The notes beneath the pieces are model-generated. The model was not told the origin of the DNA. It did not search any database and worked only from the letters and a program-made list of their open reading frames with translations. Positions 1 through 9,401 of a stretch of 64,000 nucleotides of DNA are shown piece after piece. A program made the position numbers and the translations under genes. This DNA is from JAEUKA01 sp044228505. GTDB lineage: Bacteria > Myxococcota_A > Polyangia > Palsa-1104 > JAEUJZ01. The stretch lies in contig JBGAUT010000009.1 of the NCBI GenBank assembly GCA_044228505.1, forward strand, positions 1-64,000. The letters are read 5' to 3'. Each line of letters begins with the position of its first letter. The stretch's first letter is position 1.

Positions 1-655
1 CTCTTACTCGATACTGAAGAGTCCTCGCTCTCTGTCAAGGAGTCTCGTAGGGTGGTCGGAAAGAGCATCCTGCTTGAGATCGTGCGTGAGTTTTCGCAGA
101 CGCTTCGGATCGTGTTCCTGAACGTCTGCTATTCCGTAACAGAGTCGGAGTCGCTTGCTGAGCATGTCGACTGTGTCATCGCAATGAATGGCACGATTGA
201 AGATCCGCTTGCCCTGACCTTTGCGGCTACCTTCTATGAGCAGTGTGCGCTGGGTAGCAGCGTGGCACGCGCGTTTCGGCTCGCACAAGCAGAGGTGTNN
301 NNNNNNNNCTCTGTACGCCGCTTTGCCGACCATGAGCCAAATCCCTCGGCTTCTCACTCGAAAGGGAGTCGATCCAGAACGGCTCTGCCTGGTCGGAATC
401 GTGCCGATACAGAGCGTACAGAACCAAGGGTCCACCGTTGCTGAGATGCGCATCCAGATCAGCCAACGCTTGCCTTACGATGCGGTGCTGCAATCTTTTC
501 TACTTGCCTACTACCCGAATGTCGCACGACAGCTTGGCGATAACATGCAGAGGACGGTCAAGCTCAACCTCCTTCTGACCCTGGAGCGCGACATGGAGCG
601 CCTGCGCGGTCGTCTGGACTCCTTCTGCTCGGAGCAACACGAAGAGCTGAAGTGA
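1..655 (+). CDS. CHAT-domain effector with C-terminal adaptor-like domain, 5'-partial and gapped
   Basis: The gene enters from outside the window and is interrupted by a run of Ns, so it reads in frame 1 before the gap and frame 2 after it, ending with TGA at 653-655. The first part has VFLNVCYS followed by a segment of the form LAEHVDCVIAMNG and ...FAATFYEQ, which matches the C-terminal half of caspase-like CHAT peptidases; the Cys of VCYS is the expected nucleophile, and the His would lie upstream. After the gap come IPRLLTRKGVDPE and then about 65 residues containing RLPYDAVLQSFLLAYYPNV and KLNLLLTLE, which resembles effector-associated death-like adaptor domains. In the family such proteins act in conflict or programmed-death systems, activated through the adaptor by a partner protein. 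No partner is visible here. It ends about 160 bp from a broken kinase gene and may be cargo of an element whose other end is off the window. The CHAT call is firm; the adaptor call is moderate. Confidence 0.7.
299..308. other. Assembly gap (10 Ns)
   Basis: Ten consecutive N bases. The coding frame shifts from frame 1 to frame 2 across it, so the true gap length is unknown and the shift is not evidence of a biological frameshift. Confidence 0.99.
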
Positions 656-766
656 GCCGGTCTCCGACCTGGATCTGCCCACGGCCTTGAGTAAACGGGT
701 CGTGAGGACATCTGTCGGCCTTCATCCTTGACCAATCGTCCGGACCAATCTTTCCACACGCTTTCC

Positions 767-800
767 CCACGACTACTAGTAATGCAATTTTTCGTCGTGG
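767..800. repeat. Dyad symmetry at the end of the truncated kinase
   Basis: CCACGAC at 767-773 and GTCGTGG at 794-800 form a perfect 7-bp inverted repeat around a 20-nt AT-rich loop that itself holds the palindrome TACTAGTA. It lies between the CHAT gene and the point where the kinase reading frame leaves kinase homology. It could be a weak terminator for the CHAT gene or part of a recombination end; the sequence does not decide. Confidence 0.35.
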
Positions 801-1678
801 TTTTTATTACAAATATCGCGGTGGATGATGCCTTTTTCGTGGGCGTGGTGCATGGCCAGGCTTACGTCGCGCATCACCTGGACTTTGGTGGAGACGCTCA
901 TGCTGGCTTGGGCTTTGTCGAGTGCATCACCGTCGACAAACTGCATGGCGATGTAGGCCTTGCCTTCGACCTCGCCGACCTCGAACACATGGCAGATGCT
1001 GGGGTGATCGAGCCGTGACTGTGCCCGCGCCTCTTGCATGAAGCGATGGGTCATCTGATCGTCGCTGCCACGAATGAACTTGAGCGCGACCAGCCGTCCG
1101 AGACGCTTGTCCTTGGCCTTATAGACCGCGCCCATTCCGCCCTGTCCGAGCAGCGTCAGAAACTCATAGCGCTCCCATTTTTCGACCGGGAAGCGATTGC
1201 TTAACGGCGCAACTTTGTGGCCGACCTGCGAGCCGTCGGCCGTCTGCATCATCCCGTTGGCATCCCCCGCATCGGAAAACGGAGATGGGGTTTGCGCCGA
1301 TGACACGATGCTATCGCCAGTGGAGCTTGGCAGCATGGTCGCATCGATACCGAGATCGAAACGTAGCTGTTCGCGATGAGGCAGGATGGTTGGGCCAGTG
1401 GCTATGCTCTCGGCTCGGATCTCCCGCAGGATTTGCAGCACGCGCTGCTCGCTGATTCTGCCTCTGGTGATCAGCCGGTCCAGCCGTCGACCAAAGCGAA
1501 GCGTCTCTGCCGCTGGGGCCGAGGCCGTATCCGGCGGAATCTCCGCTTCGGTTAACTCCCCATGCCGGACCGCACGAGTCAGCACCAGCGTCTCTTCATC
1601 CGCAGGTAGCATAAGTTTTGATTTTAGCTTGGAAACTGCTTGATTTGTGCAGGATGTGAGCGTCGTGGTGTGGTTCAC
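776..1678 (-). pseudogene. Ser/Thr protein kinase truncated at the catalytic loop
   Basis: About 165 N-terminal residues of low complexity precede a protein kinase N-lobe: the glycine loop LGQGGMGAVYKAKD, the VALKF lysine and a C-helix glutamate in FMQEARAQ. The domain runs to the catalytic loop GIIHRD, then changes to a 12-residue unrelated tail ending at TAG. The normal continuation (KPxN, DFG, activation loop, C-lobe) is missing, so the product cannot be an active kinase. Homology stops at about position 812, and the next 40 bases are far more AT-rich than the gene. The lost C-terminal part is not in the window, which fits an insertion whose far side lies to the left, or a deletion. The start is taken as GTG at 1678; ATG at 1612 is an alternative. 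It is transcribed divergently from the S58 peptidase gene. Confidence 0.8.
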
Positions 1679-1702
1679 AAACTCTGGTATTGTGCTCAGG
1701 TC

Positions 1703-2953
1703 ATGATCCGACAGCGTGCTACCTGGGTGTTCCGGAGGAGACTCGCAACCATACTGCTTGGCGCTGCGATGGCAGTCACTTGGCTGGACGGGGCATGTGC
1801 TACTGCAGACACCGGCGCAGCCGTCGCAGCGTCGAAACCGGTGTCTCCAAAGAAGCCCAGGGCCCGCGATCTTGGGGTGCCGTTTGAAGGTCAGCCCGGC
1901 CCCGACAATGCCATTACTGATGTCCCTGGCGTCGAGGTGGGGCAGGTCACGTTGATCTCGGGAAGCGGCCCACTTGTCGTTGGCAAGGGTCCGATCCGTA
2001 CCGGTGTGACCGCGATCTTGCCACGAGGGAAGAAAGCACGACCGCGTAGCGTTTCAGCGGTGGTTTGTTTGAACGGCAATGGCGAACTGACCGGCAGCCA
2101 CTGGGTCAATGAATCGGGGCTTCTGGAGTCCCCGATCCTGATTACCAACACCGATTCGGTGGGCGTGGTCCGCGACGCGGTGATTGCCTGGGGGAACCTG
2201 CACTTTCCGCCGAGCCCGTACGAAGAGGAAGCGTTCGGTCTGCCCGTCGTCGCAGAGACCTCAGACAGCTTCCTAAACGACATTGCGGGTCAGCATGTCA
2301 AGCGTGAGCATGTCTTTCGTGCCCTCGATGAAGCGCGTTCAGGTCCGGTCCGCGAAGGCAATGTCGGCGGTGGCACGGGCATGATGACCAGCGAGTTCAA
2401 AGGCGGCATCGGGACCTCATCGCGAGTGGTCACGCTGCCGTCGGGAAAATACACCGTCGGTGTGCTGGTCCAGGCCAACTATGGAAGGCGCGGCGATCTC
2501 CGCATTGCCGGGGTTCCCGTCGGACAAGAGGTTCCCGAGCTGATGCCGGTTTTTCCACCAACACCCGAAAAACGGCGAGATGGCTCACTGATCGTGGTCG
2601 TCGGAACGGATGCCCCGCTGCTGCCGCACCAGATGACGCGATTGGTGCGACGGATCTCCGTCGGATTGGGTCGGCTCGGGGCGGTGTCTTACAATACTTC
2701 GGGTGATATTTTCATTGGCTTCGGTACACCCGAGCCAGCGGTCAGCGCGACGGGGCTTCAGACCTGGCACGCACTGCCCAACGAAGGCATCGACCTTCTA
2801 CTCCAAGCGACCGTTCGTGCCACCGAGGAATCGATCGTCAACGCGCTGGTCGCTGCCGAGACGATGGTGGGAGCCAATGGCGTTACGGTCCACGCATTGC
2901 CTCATGACCGACTGCGGCAAGTCCTGCGCAAATTTGGACGGCTTTCGCAGTAA
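1703..2953 (+). CDS. S58 family (DmpA-type) aminopeptidase, exported
   Basis: A 416-residue protein with an N-terminal signal sequence (RRRLATILLGAAMAVTWL, cleavage near residue 30) followed by a complete DmpA/P1-family domain. Diagnostic segments are RARDLGVPFEG, ITDVPGVEVGQVTL, a TGVTAILPRG strand, GNVGGGTGM, and FKGGIGTSSR, where members of this family self-cleave and expose the N-terminal Ser/Thr nucleophile. DmpA enzymes release N-terminal residues, including D- or beta-amino acids, from small peptides. The start is ATG 1703, just after CAGG, rather than an in-frame codon further upstream, because it places the signal peptide at the N-terminus. It heads a three-gene run with the membrane protease and hemD. 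Function beyond the family is not evident. Confidence 0.88.
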   Translation: MIRQRATWVFRRRLATILLGAAMAVTWLDGACATADTGAAVAASKPVSPKKPRARDLGVPFEGQPGPDNAITDVPGVEVGQVTLISGSGPLVVGKGPIRTGVTAILPRGKKARPRSVSAVVCLNGNGELTGSHWVNESGLLESPILITNTDSVGVVRDAVIAWGNLHFPPSPYEEEAFGLPVVAETSDSFLNDIAGQHVKREHVFRALDEARSGPVREGNVGGGTGMMTSEFKGGIGTSSRVVTLPSGKYTVGVLVQANYGRRGDLRIAGVPVGQEVPELMPVFPPTPEKRRDGSLIVVVGTDAPLLPHQMTRLVRRISVGLGRLGAVSYNTSGDIFIGFGTPEPAVSATGLQTWHALPNEGIDLLLQATVRATEESIVNALVAAETMVGANGVTVHALPHDRLRQVLRKFGRLSQ

Positions 2954-2970
2954 TCCCAACCGACACAGGT

Positions 2971-3711
2971 ATGCTTAGCGACATGGAGACTGACAAGTCC
3001 ACTGTCCACAGTCCGCGTGCGGCGCTCATTGTAGGGGCGCTGCTGGTGGTGCTTCTCCAGCGGTTTCTGTCGTTTGGGCCGCTCCTATTGTACCCATTTA
3101 CGCTGTTTGGAACCTGGGTCCACGAGGTCGGGCATGGTGTGACCGCGATCCTGTGCGGCGGCAAGTTCGATCATCTGGATATCTACCTGGACGCGTCGGG
3201 AATTGCCTATTCGATGGTCGTCAAAGGCTGGCGCTCGGGTATTGTGGCAGCGGGTGGTCTGTTCGCACCGCCGCTCGTCGGATCGCTGCTGCTGCTGCTA
3301 GGACGACGGATGCCGCGGGCGATTCTGTTCGGACTGTCGGTGGCGATTCTGATGTCGCTGCTTTTGTGGGTGCGCACGCTGGTAGGCTGGGTGACGATGA
3401 GCGGGCTGATGTTGCTCATTGCCTCGTTGGCACGGTTTGGTAGCGACGGAGTGAGGCTATTTTTTGTACAGCTCCTGGGGCTTTTGCTGGCGATGGATTT
3501 TGTGGCGCGGATTGACTACCTGTTTGTGCAGTCGGGCGAAGCCGGCGGACGGATGCGGCAGTCAGACGTCGCTGGTGTGGCGAGCGCTCTCGGTGGGCCG
3601 TACTGGTTTTGGGGTGGGCTGATCGTCGCGGTGTCGGCGGTGGCGCTGATGATTGGCTTGGTTTCGGTGCTGCGCTCTCCCTCGACGACTCGTCCAAAGC
3701 TCGAGGTCTAG
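2971..3711 (+). CDS. M50-like integral membrane metalloprotease
   Basis: A 246-residue, strongly hydrophobic protein with about six membrane segments. The zinc-binding motif HEVGH sits near residue 51 inside the second hydrophobic stretch, as in site-2-protease-like M50B peptidases. The second metal-ligand region of classical S2P is not obvious, but M50B-like proteins of this length commonly show only HExxH clearly. It starts 17 bp after the S58 peptidase stop and 8 bp before the likely hemD start, so the three are probably co-transcribed. The substrate is unknown; intramembrane processing of a regulator or envelope protein would be the default guess. Confidence 0.75.
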   Translation: MLSDMETDKSTVHSPRAALIVGALLVVLLQRFLSFGPLLLYPFTLFGTWVHEVGHGVTAILCGGKFDHLDIYLDASGIAYSMVVKGWRSGIVAAGGLFAPPLVGSLLLLLGRRMPRAILFGLSVAILMSLLLWVRTLVGWVTMSGLMLLIASLARFGSDGVRLFFVQLLGLLLAMDFVARIDYLFVQSGEAGGRMRQSDVAGVASALGGPYWFWGGLIVAVSAVALMIGLVSVLRSPSTTRPKLEV

Positions 3712-3718
3712 CGGCCCA

Positions 3719-4522
3719 GTGCCATCGCCGTTGCGCCATTTGCACGCAGGGCAGCCTCCTCGACCGCTGCGTGTCCTGCTGACCCGGCCTCGTGAGCAGT
3801 CCGAAGAAACCGCTCAGTGGATTCGCAGCCTTGGTGGGGTGCCGCTGCTGTTTCCATGTCTTCGTGTAGAGCTGAGCGACGATGCAGCTCTGCGAGTGGC
3901 GGCGAGCGAGCTTGCGCACTACGATGCAGTCGCCCTGACCAGTGTGCATGCGGTCCGAGCGCTGGTGCCGCTGGTGCCGCCGGATGCGTGCTGGCCACCG
4001 CTGGCTGTGATTGGCCACAAGACGGCTGCCGAGCTGCGCCGTAGTGGGTTATCCGCAGCCGTCGTTCTCGATGGCGAATCGTCCACCTCGAGCGCGCTGG
4101 CCACGGAACTGTTGCGCTTGTTGAGGCCATCGAGTGAGCGCGGCCGGGTGCTGTTCCCGCAGGCCGCCGAGGGTCGCGATGAGTTGCCAAACCTGTTGCG
4201 AGCAGAAGGGGTATCGATCGATCGCCTCGCTGCTTATCGTACCGTTGCTGTTCCGGATGAGGAGTTACAGCCAGCCGCTGGTCTTTTGAGAGCCGGTCAG
4301 GTGGACTTGGTACCGCTTGGGAGTCCGCGGACCGCTCAGGTGCTGCTCCACGCGCTGGGCGGCGAGGCGAGTCAGGTGTTGGGACATATGCTCGTGGGCG
4401 CGATTGGACAGACGACCAGCAGAGCACTGCGAGAGCTCAACGTCAGGGTCGACGTTGTCGCAGAGCAGCCGTCCTTTGAGGATTTGATTGAAAGACTGGC
4501 AGTGATGCGCCAGCGGTCCTAG
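3719..4522 (+). CDS. hemD: Uroporphyrinogen-III synthase
   Basis: A 267-residue protein with the two-lobed HemD pattern: LRVLLTRPREQSEETAQW at the start, ALTSVHAVRAL, AVIGHKTAAEL, RVLFPQAAEGRDELPNLL, then AYRTV and LGSPRTAQVLL in the second lobe, and GAIGQTTSRAL. The enzyme closes hydroxymethylbilane into uroporphyrinogen III in heme, siroheme and cobalamin synthesis. No ATG fits. GTG at 3719, 8 bp after the previous stop with GAGG upstream, is chosen; TTG 3731 is possible. No other heme genes adjoin it, so it is a dispersed housekeeping gene. It converges with the coiled-coil gene, with only 6 bp between the stops. Confidence 0.88.
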   Translation: MPSPLRHLHAGQPPRPLRVLLTRPREQSEETAQWIRSLGGVPLLFPCLRVELSDDAALRVAASELAHYDAVALTSVHAVRALVPLVPPDACWPPLAVIGHKTAAELRRSGLSAAVVLDGESSTSSALATELLRLLRPSSERGRVLFPQAAEGRDELPNLLRAEGVSIDRLAAYRTVAVPDEELQPAAGLLRAGQVDLVPLGSPRTAQVLLHALGGEASQVLGHMLVGAIGQTTSRALRELNVRVDVVAEQPSFEDLIERLAVMRQRS

Positions 4523-4528
4523 ACAGGC

Positions 4529-7500
4529 CTACTTGGAGTCGGAATCATCGCCGTGCGGGATGTAGAGCGGCTCCAGTCCGAGACTGTCCTGAACCTGCTT
4601 GACCCGCTGAGCAGTCGACGGATGGATGGTCGGAGTTCGACGAGCGTCGGCCATGTGATGGCCGGGGGCTTCCGTTCGGGCACTGAGCTCACTTGGCAGA
4701 ACCTGCGGGGGGGGCTCGCCGCTAACCCGCGAAAGCTCACCGCGCAGCCGATCACTTTCCGCCAGCACCTGACCCAGTCGTTGCTCCAATTCTGAGGCCC
4801 GATGGAACGCCTCGTCGCGCTCACGGGTCGTCTGTCCCACCACTTCGGTGAGCCTTTCGACGCGTGCACGCTCTCGAAGCGCAGTCGCTACCACTTCATC
4901 ATCCTGCTGGGTGCGACGGTTCGTCTCCGATTGCAGATCGTCGATCCGCTTGCGTGCCGAGGCCAGCTCAAGCTGTAGTTGGCGGACTTCATTGCTCGAT
5001 GGAGTTTGCTGTTCCAGCGATGAAAGGCGACGCTCACGGTCGGTGAGTTCGACGCGCAGCGTTTCGAGCTCGCGATCCCGTTCAGACAGCGTCACTTTGA
5101 GCTGCCGAGCCCGCTCTCCGCGAGCAAATGCTTCGCGCTCCACTTCCGACAGCAACCGTCCAAGGGCATCCCGCTCGGCTTTGAGGTCGATGATGGCACG
5201 CTCGCGAGCCTGGAGATCGTGCGCCAAGCCCAGCTCACTCGGGCGGGCCTGGCTGCTACCATCCTGGGACTCGCTGCGGCTGTCGCGCTCGGCTTTGTCT
5301 CGCGCATCTTGTAACGAGTGCTCCAGCGCGGTCACTGCCAGCTCTAGTTCCTGCACGCGGCTTGCTGTCGACGCAGCGTGCTTGCTGGCGGCCTGTTCAC
5401 TGGCGAGGAGGCGCTCGTTTTCGCTGCGCAGCGCCGCCATCGCAGCCTGGCTTTCCTTTTGAATTCGCGCCACTTCCGCTTCGACTGGCGAGCCACTTGC
5501 GCCGTCGGTAGATGCCCAACGCAACGCTTCCAGCTCGGCACGCAGGGTGCTTAGCTGTTCTTTGGTGGCATCGCGCTCGGACCGCAGCTCTTTGATGAGC
5601 GAGATGGCTTCCTTGCGCTCGATCTCGGTCCGTCCCAGCTCTTCGCGAAGCTGGACAGCCTTCTTCGTCGCTTCTTCCATTGCCCGCGTCATCTCAACCG
5701 AGGCGAGCTTGCGGGCATCGCGCAACTTGCGGACCGTGTCTTCGCGGACTTCCGCCGCTGCCGATTCCGCTTCCGAGCGTGCTTTGATCTGCTTCCACGC
5801 CTCGCGCTCGGCGTCGCTGACCTTGTCTTTGAGCCGGTTTACTTCGCTCTCAAGCTCAGCGGTGCGGGCATGCAGCGCTGCGACTTCTTCACTTCGCGAT
5901 GGGCCGGCGGTTGAGATCACCACCGGTGCAGTCGGAATATCGCCGACCGCCAGGGGGACGCCGTCTTCGCGAGGACGAGGTGTGAGCGCAACTGCCTCCA
6001 GACGCTTCTGCAGAAGACCCATCCGCTCATCCCGCTCGGCCAGGTCTGCCCGCACGGTGTGCAGTTCTTGCTGTAGCCGATCGCGCTCGGCTTCGAGCTT
6101 GGCCACCGCTGCTGCTTCGGATGCGGCCCGCTCCTCTTGCATCCGCTGTAGCTCGGCGCGCTGCCGCTCGACCGCTTTGTGGGCGTCCTGGACCTCCGCC
6201 TGACGTTGAGCCAGCGCATGCGCTCGCTCTTCGAGTTCGGCCTGCGCAACCAGATGATCGCGTCGGGCTGCCTCGATATCCCGCTGCCGAGAATCCAGAT
6301 CTTTGGGCAGGCTCGACTTCTGGAGCTGCTCAGCCATTTCGGTGCGGGCCCGCAACAGCAAGCCTTCTACTTCGGCGAGCTTCTGACGGGCGGCACGCTC
6401 GGTCTGACTGGCCTGTTCGGCGCGTTGCTCGCTCTGGGCGAGTCGTTCTTGTAGGCGAGGAAGCTCACGAGCTTGGTCTTCCAGTTCGGCCACGAACGCA
6501 TCGCGTTCCTCAATGGCCGTTCGCAGCTCGCGCATCTGCTTTTCATGCAGCACTGCGGCTTCGCTCGACTCATTTTCGTGACGAGAACGCTGCCGTTCGC
6601 GCTCCTCAATCTCGGCGCGGATCGCTTCGACACGCTGCCGGGCCTCTTCGCTTTGGCGGAGCCGCTCGGTGAGCGTCTCACTATGCACCTCAGCCTCGCG
6701 CTTGGCCGCAGTCAGCTTTTCGATCTGTGCCTGAACGCGATCGAGCTGAGCTTGCAGTTTGTCCGCATGAGCCTGGGTGCGATCACTGTGCGCTTGCAGG
6801 CTGTCGGCGTGCGCGGTGGTCTTGTCGGCATGGGTGCGTAGCTCGGTCAGCTTGTCGCGTAGTCCATCTCGGTCACGGCGGAGCTGGGCCAGCTCAGTCG
6901 AGAGCTTGTCGCGCTCGGCGACCACTTGCGGATCGGCGACGCGAACTTCTTGCTTTTCGACGCGGACCGAGGCCTGAACGGATTTGCGCGGTAGACGAAC
7001 GACTTCAAACGGTCGGCTCGACGGGCTCCCACACAGCGCAACGTACTCATCGGGAGGATCGCTGCCCGCGAGGCTGTCATCGAGGATGAGCGCTGGATTG
7101 GTCGCACCAAATGGGGCGAGAGCTGCCGCAAAAAATGGACTCTGCCCGAGCATCGTCACCGGACCTAGGCGGGCTCCTTCGAGAGCATCGAGCAGTTCGA
7201 AGTACCCGATGGCTAAAGTGGCGTGCGGGAAGGCCTCGCGGCTGCACGTCGCCCAAATGAGCTGTCCACCCGGTTGCAGAAGCCAGCGTAGCGCCGACAG
7301 AAACCCCGGTGCCTTCAGCCACGAGCGATCGCCGGACACGAAGATGACATCGAAAGTCATCCCCGATACCAGACGCAGCAGGCCACCTTCGACCAGGAGC
7401 TGATCAGTGGTCACCGATCGAAGCTGGAGTCGAGCCGACTGGCGGCTCTGGCCACGCGACACCGCTGGGGCATCCACGTCCAGACCGACCACGCTCTGCG

Positions 7501-7684
7501 CGCCTCGATCGAGCAGCAGGGCGGCACCCTCACCCTCGGCACAACCGAGGTCTAGGACGCGTTTGCCAGCTACCAGATCCGCCGCATACAGATAACGGGC
7601 CAGCCGCCAGTAAGTGGGGGACAAAGAGGAATTGCCGGGCTCGCCGCCCGACGGTGACGCAGAAGAGGGGGAGGTTTTGGACAT
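4529..7684 (-). CDS. SAM-dependent methyltransferase fused to a very long coiled coil
   Basis: A 1051-residue protein. Residues about 25-180 form a class I methyltransferase fold: VLDLGCAEGEGAALLLDRG (SAM-binding GxG loop), VVGLDVD (acidic residue of the second strand), FDVIFVSGD, and a WLLQPGGQLIWATC segment. From about residue 235 to 1000 the chain is almost continuous coiled coil rich in E, R, Q, A and L. Early in the coil is a run of heptads near residues 290-325, HADKTTA, HADSLQA, HSDRTQA and HADKLQA, a sign of recent heptad duplication. The tail contains a proline-rich stretch and a short acidic end. Such fusions occur in myxobacterial gliding or polarity proteins and in glycan-tailoring proteins, but no function can be assigned here. 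It is monocistronic, downstream of the che operon on the same strand. Confidence 0.75.
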   Translation of the reverse strand: MSKTSPSSASPSGGEPGNSSLSPTYWRLARYLYAADLVAGKRVLDLGCAEGEGAALLLDRGAQSVVGLDVDAPAVSRGQSRQSARLQLRSVTTDQLLVEGGLLRLVSGMTFDVIFVSGDRSWLKAPGFLSALRWLLQPGGQLIWATCSREAFPHATLAIGYFELLDALEGARLGPVTMLGQSPFFAAALAPFGATNPALILDDSLAGSDPPDEYVALCGSPSSRPFEVVRLPRKSVQASVRVEKQEVRVADPQVVAERDKLSTELAQLRRDRDGLRDKLTELRTHADKTTAHADSLQAHSDRTQAHADKLQAQLDRVQAQIEKLTAAKREAEVHSETLTERLRQSEEARQRVEAIRAEIEERERQRSRHENESSEAAVLHEKQMRELRTAIEERDAFVAELEDQARELPRLQERLAQSEQRAEQASQTERAARQKLAEVEGLLLRARTEMAEQLQKSSLPKDLDSRQRDIEAARRDHLVAQAELEERAHALAQRQAEVQDAHKAVERQRAELQRMQEERAASEAAAVAKLEAERDRLQQELHTVRADLAERDERMGLLQKRLEAVALTPRPREDGVPLAVGDIPTAPVVISTAGPSRSEEVAALHARTAELESEVNRLKDKVSDAEREAWKQIKARSEAESAAAEVREDTVRKLRDARKLASVEMTRAMEEATKKAVQLREELGRTEIERKEAISLIKELRSERDATKEQLSTLRAELEALRWASTDGASGSPVEAEVARIQKESQAAMAALRSENERLLASEQAASKHAASTASRVQELELAVTALEHSLQDARDKAERDSRSESQDGSSQARPSELGLAHDLQARERAIIDLKAERDALGRLLSEVEREAFARGERARQLKVTLSERDRELETLRVELTDRERRLSSLEQQTPSSNEVRQLQLELASARKRIDDLQSETNRRTQQDDEVVATALRERARVERLTEVVGQTTRERDEAFHRASELEQRLGQVLAESDRLRGELSRVSGEPPPQVLPSELSARTEAPGHHMADARRTPTIHPSTAQRVKQVQDSLGLEPLYIPHGDDSDSK

Positions 7685-7793
7685 GCAATAAACCGTGCGG
7701 CTCGGGAATCTAGCACCGTGCCGCGACCAAAGGCGTGAAAAACAGTGGTGGCGGCATCGTTACCACAAACTGCGGCATCGAGGAAGGCTGTGC

Positions 7794-9401
7794 TTAGACC
7801 TGATAGCGACCGACGATTTCGGTGAGGCGGCTCGATAGTGCTTTGAGGTTTGCCGACGCTGTCTCGATCTGCTGGATGCCGCGTGCGGTCTCGCGTGCGA
7901 TTTGGTCCAGACCTTTGGTGGCTTGCCAAATCTGATCGATGCCAACCGACTGTTGGCGGGTGAGCGTGGCGATCTGCATGGCGGCTGCCGAGGAGGACAC
8001 GATGGTGTCTCCGAGTCGCAAGATCGACTCACCGGCGGCGTTGGCGAGCTGCATGCCGCGATCGGCGCGACGGCTCCCTTCATCGATCACGCGTGCGGAG
8101 TCACGACCGGCCAGGCGGATGTCTTGTAGGATCGAGCGGACCTCGGCGGTCGATTCCTTGCTCCGTTCAGCGAGAGAGCGAACCTCGCGGGCGACGATTG
8201 CGAAGCCACGACCATGCTCACCGGCGCGGGCCGCTTCGATCCCGGCGTTTACTGCGAGCACGTTCGACTGTTCCGCCAGATCGTTGACGACCTCGATGAT
8301 GGCGTTGATCTGGTCGGTCCGTTCGAGCAGGCCCTGGATGGTCTGGGCAATCGCCAGCACTTGGTCGCGCAGATGGCCCATACCGTCGATGCTCTCCTTG
8401 ACCGCTGAGCCACCGCCGGTCGAAGACTCCTCGGAGCGTCGGGCCAGGTCGATCACCGACTCGGCTTTGCTGGTGGCTTCGCTGAAGGTTTGGCGGAGTT
8501 CTGCGACGGTGGCACCCATCTGCGTGACGCTGGTCGCCTGCTGGTTGGCATTTTGAGCCTGCCGGGTCGAGGAATCGAGTAGCTCCGAGGCGGAGGCCGC
8601 CAGCGCCCGTGACGCTTCGATCATTTCAGCAACGATGTCGCTGGTTCGCTCGGTCATCGCCGATAGCGCTTGTGAAAGCTGACCCAGCTCGTCGTTGAGC
8701 GGGTCTTCAAGGCGCTCTTGGAGTTGGCCGCCCGCGACCGCCTTGGCGAAATGGACCATCCGATCCATCCGGGACGTCACCCAGCGCAGATAGAGCAAGA
8801 TCACTACCGTAAATAGACACATCGATGCTGCGGCGACGCTGGCCACGGTCTGAGAGAGCACCTTGCTCTGGGCGCGCTTTGCGAACAGTCCGAGCACGAC
8901 GTATCCGACCTCTTCTTTGGGTCTGGCGGGATCTCCATTGAGCAGCGGATTGCCGTCAAACAGCGAGTGCTGGGGCCGGATGGTTTGGGTGAAGCGGCGG
9001 GTCTCAGCGTGCTGGGCGCTGGCCCCGGCGTTCGCATGCAAATCGAGGTGTGTGAGAATCTCTTCCTTGGCAATCGAAGCAGGCGCGACGGCGATGACTT
9101 CGCGACCTTTGATGATTGCCACATAGCGAATATCTTCGTCGCTTTGTGCCAAGCTTCGCAGAATCGGATCGGCTTGGGCCGTGTCACGTACAGAGACGGC
9201 CAGCCGTAGCTCGAAGTCCTTGGCCAGCGTTTGTACCAGCGCCTGACCCTTTTTTTCCATCTCAGACGCTGCGACGCTTTCAAGGCGCGACAACAAGAGA
9301 GGGCCCGTCACGATGGTCGCGATCGTCACCGAGACAATCAAAAGGAGCAGAGTTTGTAGCCACAGTGTTCGCGGTTGATAGCGAGCAATCAGCGAGTTCA
9401 T
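7794..9401 (-). CDS. Methyl-accepting chemotaxis protein
   Basis: A 535-residue chemoreceptor. A first membrane segment (about residues 14-36) and a second (about 188-208) bracket a periplasmic sensor of about 150 residues; a HAMP domain follows (EDPLNDELGQL marks its second helix) and then a long signalling domain. The hairpin tip, near residues 365-412, carries the conserved pattern LAEQSNVLAVNAGIEAARAGE followed by GRGFAIVAREVRSLAERS, which binds CheA and CheW. There is no C-terminal pentapeptide tether for CheR. It is the last gene of the chemosensory operon, and its start overlaps the stop of the small upstream ORF (TAATG). Because of the 10.5-kb insertion in cheB it now lies far from the operon promoter. 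Confidence 0.93.
   Translation of the reverse strand: MNSLIARYQPRTLWLQTLLLLIVSVTIATIVTGPLLLSRLESVAASEMEKKGQALVQTLAKDFELRLAVSVRDTAQADPILRSLAQSDEDIRYVAIIKGREVIAVAPASIAKEEILTHLDLHANAGASAQHAETRRFTQTIRPQHSLFDGNPLLNGDPARPKEEVGYVVLGLFAKRAQSKVLSQTVASVAAASMCLFTVVILLYLRWVTSRMDRMVHFAKAVAGGQLQERLEDPLNDELGQLSQALSAMTERTSDIVAEMIEASRALAASASELLDSSTRQAQNANQQATSVTQMGATVAELRQTFSEATSKAESVIDLARRSEESSTGGGSAVKESIDGMGHLRDQVLAIAQTIQGLLERTDQINAIIEVVNDLAEQSNVLAVNAGIEAARAGEHGRGFAIVAREVRSLAERSKESTAEVRSILQDIRLAGRDSARVIDEGSRRADRGMQLANAAGESILRLGDTIVSSSAAAMQIATLTRQQSVGIDQIWQATKGLDQIARETARGIQQIETASANLKALSSRLTEIVGRYQV

Noticed and set aside
299..308. A frameshifted CHAT gene
   Set aside because: The frame change coincides with the run of Ns, so it is an assembly artefact until the gap is closed.
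4848..5462. Ser/Arg-rich frames opposite the coiled-coil gene
   Set aside because: They are antisense echoes of Glu/Ala/Leu-rich coding sequence; similar frames occur across the whole gene.
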